From positions 124,001 through 188,000 of the forward strand of contig JABJHR010000019.1 of the NCBI GenBank assembly GCA_018661705.1: DNA of 64,000 nt, given 5' to 3'. Positions 8,674 through 17,807 of the stretch are shown in pieces. The notes beneath the pieces were generated by a model. It saw nothing but the letters and a program-made list of their open reading frames with translations. It was not told the DNA's origin and searched no databases. Numbering within the stretch: the stretch's first letter is position 1; each line of letters begins with the position of its first letter. The DNA is from Candidatus Woesearchaeota archaeon (lineage in GTDB: Archaea; Nanobdellota; Nanobdellia; Woesearchaeales; DSVV01). The position numbers were made by a program, and so were the translations under genes.

Positions 8674-8687
8674 TTCCTTTATTGTGG

Positions 8688-8742
8688 TTTGACTTGAGTT
8701 AGATTTGAATTAAATTAGGGTTAAATTGAAATTAAATTTAAC
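8688..8742 (+). repeat. Five 11-bp tandem direct repeats upstream of the HTH-receiver gene
   Basis: Units begin at 8688, 8699, 8710, 8721 and 8732. The last three share TTAAATT exactly, the second has TTAGATT, and the first (TTTGACT) is degenerate. The 11-bp period places all units on one face of the helix, as expected for a cooperative operator. They lie in the 132-base gap before the gene at 8806, whose product has an HTH domain. Confidence 0.6.
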
Positions 8743-8805
8743 TTTCCATATAAGGGAAATATCAACAGATTAGGATAAACAGTATTATATCTAAGTAATA
8801 AACAG

Positions 8806-9834
8806 GTGGTTAAGATAAAAAATAATAACGAAAATATTAAAGAAAAAATCATAAGTTTTCTTAAAAAAACAAAAATTGGTGAAACATCTACTGATATTGC
8901 TAAACAAATTGGGCACAATCGTTTAACTGTATCCAAATATTTAGAGGTTCTTCAAGCACAAAGTCTTGTTACAAATCAAGAGATTGCACAGGCTAAGTTG
9001 TGGACTTTAGTAAATAAAGCCCCAAAACCAAATATTTTAGTTGTGGATGATGAACACCATGTTGTTAATCTAATTAAACTAAGTTTGTCGCATGATAAAT
9101 TTAATCTTTTTGATGCACATACGGGAAAAGAAGCACTTGAAGTTATTAAAAAAAATAAAATTGATTTAGTCTTACTTGATTTAATGATGCCTGGGATGAG
9201 TGGTTATGAGGTTTCTAAAATTATAAAAGAAAATCCTTTAACTTCACATATTCATGTTATTATGTTGAGTGCGAAAGGAGAATTAAAAGATAAAATTAAT
9301 GGTATTGAGTTTGGTGCAGATGATTATATGACAAAACCATTTGATCCAACAGAGTTAGAAGCCAGAATAAATCTTAGTTTAAGATATCCTCCTGTTAATG
9401 GTAAACACCCCGTTACGGGTTTACCAACATTAAAACTAATTGAAGAACATGTTCAAAATTTATTAGATAAAAAGCAACAGTTTCATCTTTATAATTTTAA
9501 ATTAGATGGTCTTAATAAATTTGCTGAAGCTAATGGTTATAAAAAATTAAATGATTTTATTGTTTTGTTTACTAGATTAGTTTCTGATAATATCAGGGGG
9601 AAAAATTGTTTTTTTGGTCATACAATAAAAAATGATTTTGTAGTTGTGGGGCCACATCCTGAATTAGATGGAACTATTTCTACTGAATTTAAAAAAGTTT
9701 TACCTTATTTTGATGAAAACTCAAAAAAAATATTTAAGTTGGATGTGAATAAACTTAATAGTGGTGTGATTACAAATAACCCTGAACAAGATTGTAGTAA
9801 AATCCTGGCGAGCGCAAATATTATGCCCCCTTAA
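8806..9834 (+). CDS. HTH - receiver - degenerate GGDEF-like fusion
   Basis: 342 aa, GTG start. Residues ~10-65 form a winged-helix-type HTH ('TSTDIAKQIGHNRLTVSKYL'). Residues ~75-190 are a receiver with Asp81-Asp82, phosphoacceptor Asp125 ('LVLLDLMMPG') and Lys177. Residues ~200-335 follow the diguanylate cyclase fold: the start 'HPVTGLPT' matches the usual DxLTGLxN, 'NFKLDGLNKFAEANGYKKLND' matches the metal/substrate helix region, and 'GHTIKNDFVV' occupies the GGDEF position. The catalytic GG(D/E)EF is lost (IKNDF), so cyclase activity is unlikely and a binding or structural role is more probable. The HTH at the N-terminus, ahead of the receiver, is an uncommon order. Confidence 0.75.
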   Translation: MVKIKNNNENIKEKIISFLKKTKIGETSTDIAKQIGHNRLTVSKYLEVLQAQSLVTNQEIAQAKLWTLVNKAPKPNILVVDDEHHVVNLIKLSLSHDKFNLFDAHTGKEALEVIKKNKIDLVLLDLMMPGMSGYEVSKIIKENPLTSHIHVIMLSAKGELKDKINGIEFGADDYMTKPFDPTELEARINLSLRYPPVNGKHPVTGLPTLKLIEEHVQNLLDKKQQFHLYNFKLDGLNKFAEANGYKKLNDFIVLFTRLVSDNIRGKNCFFGHTIKNDFVVVGPHPELDGTISTEFKKVLPYFDENSKKIFKLDVNKLNSGVITNNPEQDCSKILASANIMPP

Positions 9835-9881
9835 AAGTCTTTTGAGAAGATAACTTTTAAACAATTTAAAATTTAAATAAA

Positions 9882-11417
9882 ATGATATTATCAGTCAAGA
9901 GAAAGATCTTATTATTGATCACAGTTGCAATAGCTTCTGCAATATTATTTGTTGGTCTTTATCTAGGAAAATTACCTTTGGTGGATGCAACAGGTAATGT
10001 TATTTCTGCTCATGCTTTTGAGCATACAAGTTTTCTTAAAAGTTTTTATACAATCGGTTCAATAACTTTATTGGGATTAGTGTTTATTGCAACGTTATTT
10101 GTTCATGTTCTTGTTAAACCACTAGACAAGGTTATTATTGGGACACAACTTGTTGCTAAAGGTGACCTTGATCAAAAAATTGATGTTAAAAGCAAGGATG
10201 AATTTGGACAATTAGTTTCATCTTTTAATTACATGGTGACTAAGTTAAAAGCAGAGAAAAAACATGGTGTTAAAGTAAGAAATATTGCTACCAAAGAAAA
10301 AACAAAAGCAGAGTTAGTTATTGATTCCATGGGTGATGGTGTGATAGTTACAGATAAAAATAATAAAATTGTTGTTTTTAATCAGGCGGCAGAGAATATA
10401 TTCAATTTTGATATGAAAAAAGCATTAGGAAAACACATTGTTCAACTTAAAAAATATGGTTTAAATAATTTACATCTTGATCCCGAAGACGAAGATTTTG
10501 TTGATATTAATGAACGCTTTGGTAAAAATTCGGGAAAGAGCCTAGAAAAAAATCTTAAAAAACACACAAAAGGAAAAGGGATGCAACGTGAAAGATTAAA
10601 CAAAGAGATAGAATTTCATGTTAAACCATTAAATAAGGTTGTAAATGCAACAGTTTCATCCCTTTTTGAAAATCAAAAATTTTTAGGATCTATTTGTGTA
10701 TTAAGAGATATAACCACCTTAAAAAGAGTAGATAATATGAAAACAGAATTTATTAGTACAGTTAGTCACGAGTTAAGAACGCCCCTTACTAGTATTAAAG
10801 GTTATGCATCATTACTTAGTTTGGGAAGGCTTGGTGAAACTAATTATAAACAATCAAAGGCTTTGAAAATAATAAATAGTGAATCAGACAGATTAATGGA
10901 AATTATAAATGATCTTCTAGATATTTCAAAATTAGAGTCTGGAAATGTTGCTTTAAACTATGAAAAAACAGAGATTTTGAGTTGTATTAATGAGTGTTCT
11001 GCCATGCATCTTGCGAAAGGTAGGAATATTAAGATAAAAAAAGACATACCTTTAAAACTCCCTCTTATTACAATAGATAAACAAAAGATAATTAGGGTTT
11101 TTGATAATCTTCTTGGAAACGCAATAAAATTTAGCAAGGATAATAGTGAAATTTCTTTGTCAATTAAGAAATTAAAAAATTCACTTAATATTGCAATTAC
11201 TGATCATGGTAAAGGAATTAGTAAAGATGATCTAGAAAAAATATTTGATAAATTTTACCAATCAGAAGACCACATGGTTCGTGAAATAGGTGGTTCTGGT
11301 CTGGGATTACCGATTGTTAAAAAAATAATTGAATTACATAAAGGAAAGATTAATATTAAAAGTAAGTTAGGGGTGGGAACAACAATTAATTTTTCCATCC
11401 CCTTTACCTCAAATTAA
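9882..11417 (+). CDS. Membrane histidine kinase, 2TM-HAMP-PAS-HisKA-HATPase
   Basis: 511 aa. Two membrane helices (about 8-27 and 56-78) bracket a very short external loop. A HAMP linker follows (79-130, ending 'DEFGQLVSSFNYMVTKL'), then a PAS domain (about 138-280, 'IDSMGDGVIVTDKNNKIVVFN'). The HisKA H-box is 'FISTVSHELRTPLTSIKGY' with phospho-accepting His296, and the catalytic domain has the N box 'NLLGNAIKFS', G1 'DHGKGIS' and G2 'GGSGLGLPIV'. With so little external domain it probably senses membrane or internal cues. It follows the HTH-receiver gene by 47 bases and precedes a second kinase by 13. Confidence 0.88.
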   Translation: MILSVKRKILLLITVAIASAILFVGLYLGKLPLVDATGNVISAHAFEHTSFLKSFYTIGSITLLGLVFIATLFVHVLVKPLDKVIIGTQLVAKGDLDQKIDVKSKDEFGQLVSSFNYMVTKLKAEKKHGVKVRNIATKEKTKAELVIDSMGDGVIVTDKNNKIVVFNQAAENIFNFDMKKALGKHIVQLKKYGLNNLHLDPEDEDFVDINERFGKNSGKSLEKNLKKHTKGKGMQRERLNKEIEFHVKPLNKVVNATVSSLFENQKFLGSICVLRDITTLKRVDNMKTEFISTVSHELRTPLTSIKGYASLLSLGRLGETNYKQSKALKIINSESDRLMEIINDLLDISKLESGNVALNYEKTEILSCINECSAMHLAKGRNIKIKKDIPLKLPLITIDKQKIIRVFDNLLGNAIKFSKDNSEISLSIKKLKNSLNIAITDHGKGISKDDLEKIFDKFYQSEDHMVREIGGSGLGLPIVKKIIELHKGKINIKSKLGVGTTINFSIPFTSN

Positions 11418-11430
11418 TGGAGTGACGTAA

Positions 11431-14130
11431 ATGAGCAGAAACTACAATTTGAATCTATGGAATGATGTTTTGTTTAATTGTAATTCTCACGGGATTTTAA
11501 TTACTGATTCTAATGGTAAAATTAAATCAATAAATAAAAAATTTACAAAGATTACAAATTATTCAAAAAGTTTTTTTGGAGATAATTATAATATCAAAAA
11601 TATTTTTGGGGAAGAAGTAAATAATGTCTTTCCTTTAAATAATAAAACTAAACCCTTCTGTAAGGAAATTAAAAATGTTTCATTAGTTTCAAAGGATGGG
11701 ACTAAGAAAATAATTAATCTTGAGATTGTTTTTGTTCCATCATCTGAAGAAGTAATCTTTTTAGTATATGATATCACCAAAAGAAATGAGTTTGAAGAAA
11801 AGCTAAAAAAACAAAATCAATTATTAAAATTAAGGTATGAGATTAGTAATGCATTGCAAGCAACAGATGATCTTAATGAAATATTTAATCTATCTATTAA
11901 GGCTTTTAAAGAAAATGGCTATGACAGGGTTAGGATTTATCTTTTTGACAAGAACAAGAAAGCCCTTATTGGAAAAAGATCATCAGGAGAGGAAGATGCA
12001 ATTATGGGTAACGTAATTTTAGAAATAGATGAATCTTACAAAAAAGTACATCATTGTTTTACAAAGAAAAAACCAATTGTCTTATCAACAAAACATAAAA
12101 CTCAATATCATAAGCATTTAAAAAAAGAAGGGGTGGAGGAAACAGCTAGCATTCCTTTGTTAAGTGGGGAAAAAGTTGTTGGGATGATTAGTATTGACAA
12201 TAAGCATAGTAAAAAACAAATAAAAAAAGAAGATTTAATTAATATTGTGCCATTAGCTAATCATATTGCGGTTGCTATTGAGAATGCCCTTTTACATTTA
12301 GAAAACAGAAAGAAATTAAGAAAATTAACTGCATTGTATGATATCTCAACTTCTTTGTCTACAAGTGTTGATCTAGATAAAATATTAAATTTGATTATTA
12401 TTAAAATTGTAAAACTTGTTAAGTGTGATATTTGTAGTGTGACCTTGCTAGATAAATCAAAAGAATTTCTTATTCCCAAGTCTACTTATGCCTCTCCTAA
12501 AGAATATTTTAAATGTGGTCCTGTGCCCTATGATAATAGTGTTTCTGGTTTAGCACTGAAAACTAATCAACCAGTATATATTGCTGATGTATTAGGGGAA
12601 CCACTTTATTGTTATAAAAGATTTGCAAAAGAATCAAAATTAAAATCTCTTTTAAGTGTTCCTTTAGTTCTAAAGAATGAGGCCTTGGGAGTAATTAATT
12701 TATACACGAAAAAAGAAAAAAAATATTCTAAAAACGAAGTAGATCTTCTGAAGAGCCTAGCTAGTCAAATTGCCTTGAGTATTAAAAATTATGACTATTT
12801 TGAACGTATTAACAATGAAAAGGAAAGTTTTTCTCACTTATTAAAATTAAGTCAAGTAATTAATTCACAATTAAAGATTGAAAATCTACTTAAAATAATA
12901 TTAGAAAAGACCTTAGAATATACAGGGGCTGATGCGGGTTATTTACTTTTAATTAAAGAAGATGCTCTTGAACTTAAGCATATGCGAGGTTATTCAAATA
13001 CCGATGTTGGTAGAATTAGTATAAAAATTGGTGAAGGCATTACAGGGCTTGTTGCTCAACAAGGAAAACCAATAGTTGTTTCTGATGTAAGGTCAGACCC
13101 TAAATATATTGCATTAAACAAGGAAACGATGTCTGAAGCAGCAATCCCATTAATCAAAGCAGGCAAGGTTATTGGTGTTCTTAATCTCGAAAGTAGAAAA
13201 TATGGTGCATTTAAGAGATTCCAAAAACCTTTGGAAATTTTAACAAACCAAATTGCAGTTGCCATTGAAAATTCTAGATTATATCATGAAATTAGTTTAT
13301 TTAATGAAACTTTAAAGAATGAAGTTTATATGGCAACTAAAGAATTAGTTGAGAAAAATAAAGAACTTGAAAGAATGGATAAACTTAAATCTGATTTTGT
13401 TAGTAATGTCAGTCATGAATTAAGAACACCTCTAACTAGTATTAAGGGTTATGCTAAATTACTTGCGGATGGTCGTTTAGGAGAGTTACCTGAGAAACAT
13501 TTACAATGTATGAATATTGTTCTTGAGGAAACAGATCGTTTAACAAGGTTAATTAATGATGTTTTAGATTTAGCAAAATTAGAAAGGGGTAAGATTAGAT
13601 ATAAAAAAGAAAAAGTTAATTTAGTAACAGTTGGAGACAACGTTATTAATACTCTTGCAACATTAGCAGATGACAAAGATATTAAAATTCATTTTAATGT
13701 TTCAGATGATCTACCTTTGGTTAATGCAAGCCAAGACTTAATAAAACAGGTATTCTTCAATCTAATTGGTAATGCAATTAAATTCACACCCCAAAAAGGA
13801 AATATTTATGTTGATATTGTTGAAGAAAGTCGTCAAACTAACCCAAACAACCAAATTAATCAAGGCAATCAAATTCTTCAAAGTGATCAAGCTTATTTGA
13901 AGGTTACTGTTAGGGATACGGGTATTGGAATTCCTAAAGAAATAATCCCTAAACTTTTTGATAAATTTTACCAGGTAGATAGTTCTATGACTAGGGAACA
14001 TGGGGGAACAGGATTAGGATTACCAATTTCAAAACACATTATAGAAATTCATAAAGGAGAAATATATGTGGAAAGTAAAGTTGGTAAAGGTAGCAGCTTT
14101 ATTTTTGCATTACCTTTAAGAAAAGAATAA
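11431..14130 (+). CDS. Soluble histidine kinase, PAS-GAF-GAF-GAF-HisKA-HATPase
   Basis: 899 aa with no membrane helix. An N-terminal PAS (about 10-130, 'ILITDSNGKIKSINKKFTKI') is followed by three GAF domains (about 135-290, 295-455, 465-620), each ending in the 'AVAIENA' type helix; a coiled coil leads to HisKA with His662 ('FVSNVSHELRTPLTSIKGY'). The HATPase domain has 'NLIGNAIKFTP', 'DTGIGIP' and 'GGTGLGLPIS', with an Asn/Gln-rich insertion near bases 13830-13890. GAF domains commonly bind small molecules or chromophores, but no chromophore cysteine can be assigned. Its HisKA region closely matches that of the preceding kinase, suggesting duplication. Confidence 0.85.
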   Translation: MSRNYNLNLWNDVLFNCNSHGILITDSNGKIKSINKKFTKITNYSKSFFGDNYNIKNIFGEEVNNVFPLNNKTKPFCKEIKNVSLVSKDGTKKIINLEIVFVPSSEEVIFLVYDITKRNEFEEKLKKQNQLLKLRYEISNALQATDDLNEIFNLSIKAFKENGYDRVRIYLFDKNKKALIGKRSSGEEDAIMGNVILEIDESYKKVHHCFTKKKPIVLSTKHKTQYHKHLKKEGVEETASIPLLSGEKVVGMISIDNKHSKKQIKKEDLINIVPLANHIAVAIENALLHLENRKKLRKLTALYDISTSLSTSVDLDKILNLIIIKIVKLVKCDICSVTLLDKSKEFLIPKSTYASPKEYFKCGPVPYDNSVSGLALKTNQPVYIADVLGEPLYCYKRFAKESKLKSLLSVPLVLKNEALGVINLYTKKEKKYSKNEVDLLKSLASQIALSIKNYDYFERINNEKESFSHLLKLSQVINSQLKIENLLKIILEKTLEYTGADAGYLLLIKEDALELKHMRGYSNTDVGRISIKIGEGITGLVAQQGKPIVVSDVRSDPKYIALNKETMSEAAIPLIKAGKVIGVLNLESRKYGAFKRFQKPLEILTNQIAVAIENSRLYHEISLFNETLKNEVYMATKELVEKNKELERMDKLKSDFVSNVSHELRTPLTSIKGYAKLLADGRLGELPEKHLQCMNIVLEETDRLTRLINDVLDLAKLERGKIRYKKEKVNLVTVGDNVINTLATLADDKDIKIHFNVSDDLPLVNASQDLIKQVFFNLIGNAIKFTPQKGNIYVDIVEESRQTNPNNQINQGNQILQSDQAYLKVTVRDTGIGIPKEIIPKLFDKFYQVDSSMTREHGGTGLGLPISKHIIEIHKGEIYVESKVGKGSSFIFALPLRKE

Positions 14131-14187
14131 TAACTTGTTTAATTTTATTTATTCATATTGTGAGCTTATTATTAATTTGTTCTGATA

Positions 14188-15921
14188 TTAAAGTTGTTTA
14201 ACTAAATCCCTAAACTTATCTAATCCAACAGCTAACACAAATTTAGCTAATAATGGCCCTTTTTCTTTCCCAATTAACAATATATATGCGCCTTTAAAGA
14301 ATTCTTTATTTTCTAATTCTAACTTTTCACAGATTTTATAAAACTCATCATGAAGCTCTTTATCTTGCCAAGTTTTTTCTTCTAATCTTTTCACAACTAA
14401 TTGTAATGCCTTTTTTACTTTATGATCAAATTTTAATTCACTTGCGTTAATTTTTTCGTTTAATTGAAATTTATTATTATCACTTGCAAATTTATTAATC
14501 CATCTTTTTGCATCATTTAGTCTTTGTAACACACTATGCCTTTCTGCACCCTCTAATTTTTCAGGTAAATGTTTCATGTTTTGTAGTATTTCAATTGCTT
14601 TTTCTTCATTATTCATTGCAATTTGAATAACTATTGCTGCAAATTTAAGTGGGATTTGTGTTGGTATCTTATTAGGGATTTCTCCAACATAACTTAATTC
14701 ATATATTCTTGATTGTATCTTTTTCTCTTTTTCATCTGCTTTATCTATATCAAAATAAATTCTTTCTGCCTTATCATATCTATCATATAAAAAAGTAATA
14801 TTATTATCATCATATGGGTCAAAATCAATTACTGCATTTGGTCGTGGTTTTATTAGTAAAAATCTAATTAGGTTTGCAGGTAAAATTTTGGTCATCTCAA
14901 CAAAAGAAACACCTCTCCCTTTAGATGTTGACATTTTTTTACCACCAATCTGAAAAAATTCATATCCTTTACCAGTCATAAATCTAGTAGAGGGATATGG
15001 TGGTGGGAAATCAAATAATTCATGGCATAGTTTTACACCAAAACTTCTTGATCCTCCTTTAGTAAAATGATCTTTTCCAGCATATTCACAAACAACACCT
15101 TTGCTAATCCATTTTGCTGGCCATTCAACTTTCCAAGGAAATTTACCGTTGCCGTTATAAGGAGAAATCTTTCCTTTATGGTCACATCCTGAAGCCCATT
15201 CAACAACATCTTTTCTACATTCATAGCTAATCATTTCTGTTTTTGGATCCCAATCAGTTGATAATGTTGTGGCAATTTTCCCACAGTTCTCACAAATTAC
15301 ATTGAATGGGATTTTTTTTCCTGCTTCAACATCATCCCCATACATTTCCTTATATACATCTTGGACTTTTTTATGATTATCAAGAATCGTTTTTATTGCT
15401 TTATTAAAAACACCTTTTTCATATTGCTCTCCTGTACTTTCAATTTCTGCTTCTATACCTAACTCTTCAAATTTTTCAACACATAGCATAAAATAATACT
15501 CAGCAAAGTTTTCATAACCTTCAACAGGGGATGGAATATTTCTAAATGGCATTCCCAAATATTTATTCCAAGATTCATCTAACTCTTTGTTTGGTTTATC
15601 ATAGGGATCAATATCATCGCTGCTAAGAACAAATTTTGCATTGATTCCAATTTTTCGCATTGCTTTTGCAACAACATCGTGTATGACCCATCCTCTACCA
15701 CTGCCTACATGAATTATACCAGAAGGAGTTTTCTCATCATATATCAAATAATAACCTGTTTCTTTAACTGCTTTCTTTAATTTTGGATCTTCTTCTACTC
15801 TTTTCTTTACTTCAGAAGCAATTTGATCTGCCCAATGATTATGTTCGACTTTAGATTTATCTCTTTTATTAGACTTTTTTCTCTTTTCTTGTTTTAGATC
15901 TTGATTTTTATCTTTACTCAT
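14188..15921 (-). CDS. lysK: Lysyl-tRNA synthetase, class I
   Basis: 577 aa. This is the archaeal-type class I LysRS and not the class II enzyme of most bacteria. The HIGH-like signature is 'PSGIIHVGSGRGWVIHDVV' and the KMSKS-like loop is 'KKMSTSKGRGVSF'. Between them is a zinc-binding-like insertion with 'ICENCGKIATT' and later cysteines. It charges tRNA-Lys in the cytoplasm. The N-terminus carries an extra Lys-rich 30-residue tail. A TATA box at 15947-15954 indicates a leaderless mRNA. It is downstream of the sigma factor gene on the same strand, but with a 134-base gap and its own promoter. Confidence 0.92.
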   Translation of the reverse strand: MSKDKNQDLKQEKRKKSNKRDKSKVEHNHWADQIASEVKKRVEEDPKLKKAVKETGYYLIYDEKTPSGIIHVGSGRGWVIHDVVAKAMRKIGINAKFVLSSDDIDPYDKPNKELDESWNKYLGMPFRNIPSPVEGYENFAEYYFMLCVEKFEELGIEAEIESTGEQYEKGVFNKAIKTILDNHKKVQDVYKEMYGDDVEAGKKIPFNVICENCGKIATTLSTDWDPKTEMISYECRKDVVEWASGCDHKGKISPYNGNGKFPWKVEWPAKWISKGVVCEYAGKDHFTKGGSRSFGVKLCHELFDFPPPYPSTRFMTGKGYEFFQIGGKKMSTSKGRGVSFVEMTKILPANLIRFLLIKPRPNAVIDFDPYDDNNITFLYDRYDKAERIYFDIDKADEKEKKIQSRIYELSYVGEIPNKIPTQIPLKFAAIVIQIAMNNEEKAIEILQNMKHLPEKLEGAERHSVLQRLNDAKRWINKFASDNNKFQLNEKINASELKFDHKVKKALQLVVKRLEEKTWQDKELHDEFYKICEKLELENKEFFKGAYILLIGKEKGPLLAKFVLAVGLDKFRDLVKQL

Positions 15922-15946
15922 TGTAAAGGTAAGAGCAGTCTTATAT

Positions 15947-15954
15947 TATATAAA
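15947..15954 (-). promoter_or_regulatory. TATA box of lysK
   Basis: On the minus strand this reads TTTATATA, centred about 29 bases before the ATG at 15921. A leaderless transcript is expected. Confidence 0.5.
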
Positions 15955-16055
15955 TATTATGGTTAATTATGATGATATGGTTCAGGCAATAATTCATTTG
16001 GCAAATTTGACATTACCTTATATCAAGCTGTTTTTTCATTTCTGATGTGGTTTTA

Positions 16056-17693
16056 TTACACTGATATTATTTCATCCCAAATACTTCGTCTATCATCTTC
16101 TTCTTCACTATCTTTTTCAGCAAATGGTTTAAGTCTTTTTCTTCTATTTCTATTTCTGAGTTTTTCTAATGCTTTTACTTCAATTTGTCTAATTCTTTCT
16201 CTTGTAACAAAAAAATCCTTACCAACTTCTTCAAGCGTGTATTCTCTTATTTCTCCAATTCCAAACCTCATTCTTATAACTTTTTCTTCTCTTGGTGTTA
16301 ATGTTGCTAACACTTTTCTGGTTGATTCTGTAAGGGCCTGCGCTATAATACTAACAACAGGTTGTGTTGCTTGTCTGTCTTGGACAAAATCCCCTATTGT
16401 TCCTCCATCTCCTTCTATGCCTACGGGGGCATGTAAGCTAATTGGTTCATACTTTAATAGTTTTAAGATTTTGTTAATATCATTAACCCCTACCCCACAT
16501 TTATCTGAAAGCTCTTCGGATGTTGGTTTTCTTTCTAAGGTATCAGAAAGTTCTCTTCTTGTATGTAAAACTCTATTAAATTTCTCAACTAAATGAACAG
16601 GAATTCTAATTGTTTTCCCAGAATCAGCAATTGATCTTGATAATGATTGTCTAATCCACCATGTTGCATATGTTGAAAATTTAAAGCCTCTTCTATAATC
16701 AAACTTTTCAACAGCTTTTAATAAGCCAAGGTTACCTTCTTGTATCAAATCCAAGAATGCAAGGCCCCGGTTTACGTATTTTTTAGCAATACTTACAACT
16801 AATCTCAAATTCGCTTCTGTAAGTTTTTTTGATGCTTCTTCTCTAGCCCCTAAATATTTTTTCCCTTCTGCAATTAAGTCTCTTGCATATGTCATTCCTT
16901 TCTCTGTTTTTAGTCTTTGATAATAAATTGTCTGAAATAAGTTTTTAGAAACAATTTTTTCAAGATCTTTCTTTCCTACGTTTGGATTAGCACTTACAGC
17001 TGCTTCAAACAAATCAAGTTCTGTTTCAAATTTAGTGATTATTTCTTCAAGAACAACATAATTTAATCCTAAACGAGAAATATAACTAACACCATTTTCT
17101 ATTTCTTTTGGCTTTAGTTTTTGTTTAAGCCAATTTTTTTTCTTATACTTGCGTTTTAAATCAGTTTCATATCTTGCTAATTTTTCTATGCCAGCAACAA
17201 AAAAACTGATGTAATCTTCATTTGCATATCCTGTTTTAGATTTTAATTTTTTAACATCCTTTTTTTGATCTTTTTCAGGAGATGATTCAGAATCAGCTAG
17301 CCCCCCTTCTTGTTCAAGAGAATTATATTCTTCTTCTCTTCTTGCGATAATATGATCTAAAAACGTTTCCTCTTCTTCATAATGTGTTGTTCTCAAGTAT
17401 TGTGAGGGTTCTACTCTTTCTACTTCAAGTTCTCTTAAAACATCTGCGACTGTATCTTTAAAATAATTGTGTAAACGAAAGAAACATAATTCATATAGGT
17501 TACCTCTTGCTTCTTCTTTTTGTTTTCCTAGGCGTACTTCTTCTTTTCTATCAATAAGAGGGACTCTGCCAATTCTTCTTAAATACGCAGTCACGGGATT
17601 TTTTAATTGATAATCATTTCCATCTCCATTCCCCTCTTTACTTCCATGGCTTTTTTCAGAGCTACCGTTTCCCCCATCATTGTTCCCACCCAT
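16056..17693 (-). CDS. Bacterial-type sigma-70 family RNA polymerase sigma factor (RpoD-like)
   Basis: 545 aa. Residues 1-30 are Gly/Asn-rich and replace region 1.1. Region 1.2 is at 31-60 ('[20 protein letters not shown]'), then a long non-conserved region (61-285). Region 2 (286-360) includes '[20 protein letters not shown]' (core binding) and '[20 protein letters not shown]', keeping Trp345-Trp346 and Gln349; the residue matching E. coli Thr440 is Ser352. Region 3 spans 361-440, and region 4 (455-520) has the HTH '[18 protein letters not shown]' with Arg498, Glu499 and Gln503. The C-terminus is acidic. All core- and DNA-contact motifs look functional. The gene lies among archaeal genes and behind a TATA box. 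How it would work with archaeal RNA polymerase is unknown. Confidence 0.93.
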   Translation of the reverse strand: MGGNNDGGNGSSEKSHGSKEGNGDGNDYQLKNPVTAYLRRIGRVPLIDRKEEVRLGKQKEEARGNLYELCFFRLHNYFKDTVADVLRELEVERVEPSQYLRTTHYEEEETFLDHIIARREEEYNSLEQEGGLADSESSPEKDQKKDVKKLKSKTGYANEDYISFFVAGIEKLARYETDLKRKYKKKNWLKQKLKPKEIENGVSYISRLGLNYVVLEEIITKFETELDLFEAAVSANPNVGKKDLEKIVSKNLFQTIYYQRLKTEKGMTYARDLIAEGKKYLGAREEASKKLTEANLRLVVSIAKKYVNRGLAFLDLIQEGNLGLLKAVEKFDYRRGFKFSTYATWWIRQSLSRSIADSGKTIRIPVHLVEKFNRVLHTRRELSDTLERKPTSEELSDKCGVGVNDINKILKLLKYEPISLHAPVGIEGDGGTIGDFVQDRQATQPVVSIIAQALTESTRKVLATLTPREEKVIRMRFGIGEIREYTLEEVGKDFFVTRERIRQIEVKALEKLRNRNRRKRLKPFAEKDSEEEDDRRSIWDEIISV

Positions 17694-17715
17694 ATAATAA
17701 AGTATGTTTTCTAAG

Positions 17716-17723
17716 TTTAAAAA
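17716..17723 (-). promoter_or_regulatory. TATA box of the sigma factor gene
   Basis: The minus strand reads TTTTTAAA, centred 26-27 bases before the ATG at 17693. The spacing matches the other leaderless genes of the window, so the sigma gene itself appears to be transcribed from an archaeal promoter. Confidence 0.5.
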
Positions 17724-17807
17724 CTTTCCTGCTTTAAGTTTTTATTAAATCTAAATTTTAGTCAAATTTGCCTAATTTTTAGTATTTAGTAAAGAAAATG
17801 TTGGTGT

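Noticed and set aside
9600-9834. Active diguanylate cyclase
   Set aside because: The GGDEF position reads IKNDF, so the catalytic residues are missing.
16045-16596. 183-codon plus-strand open frame opposite the sigma factor gene
   Set aside because: Ser/Leu-rich translation that mirrors the conserved sigma regions 3-4; no start signals.
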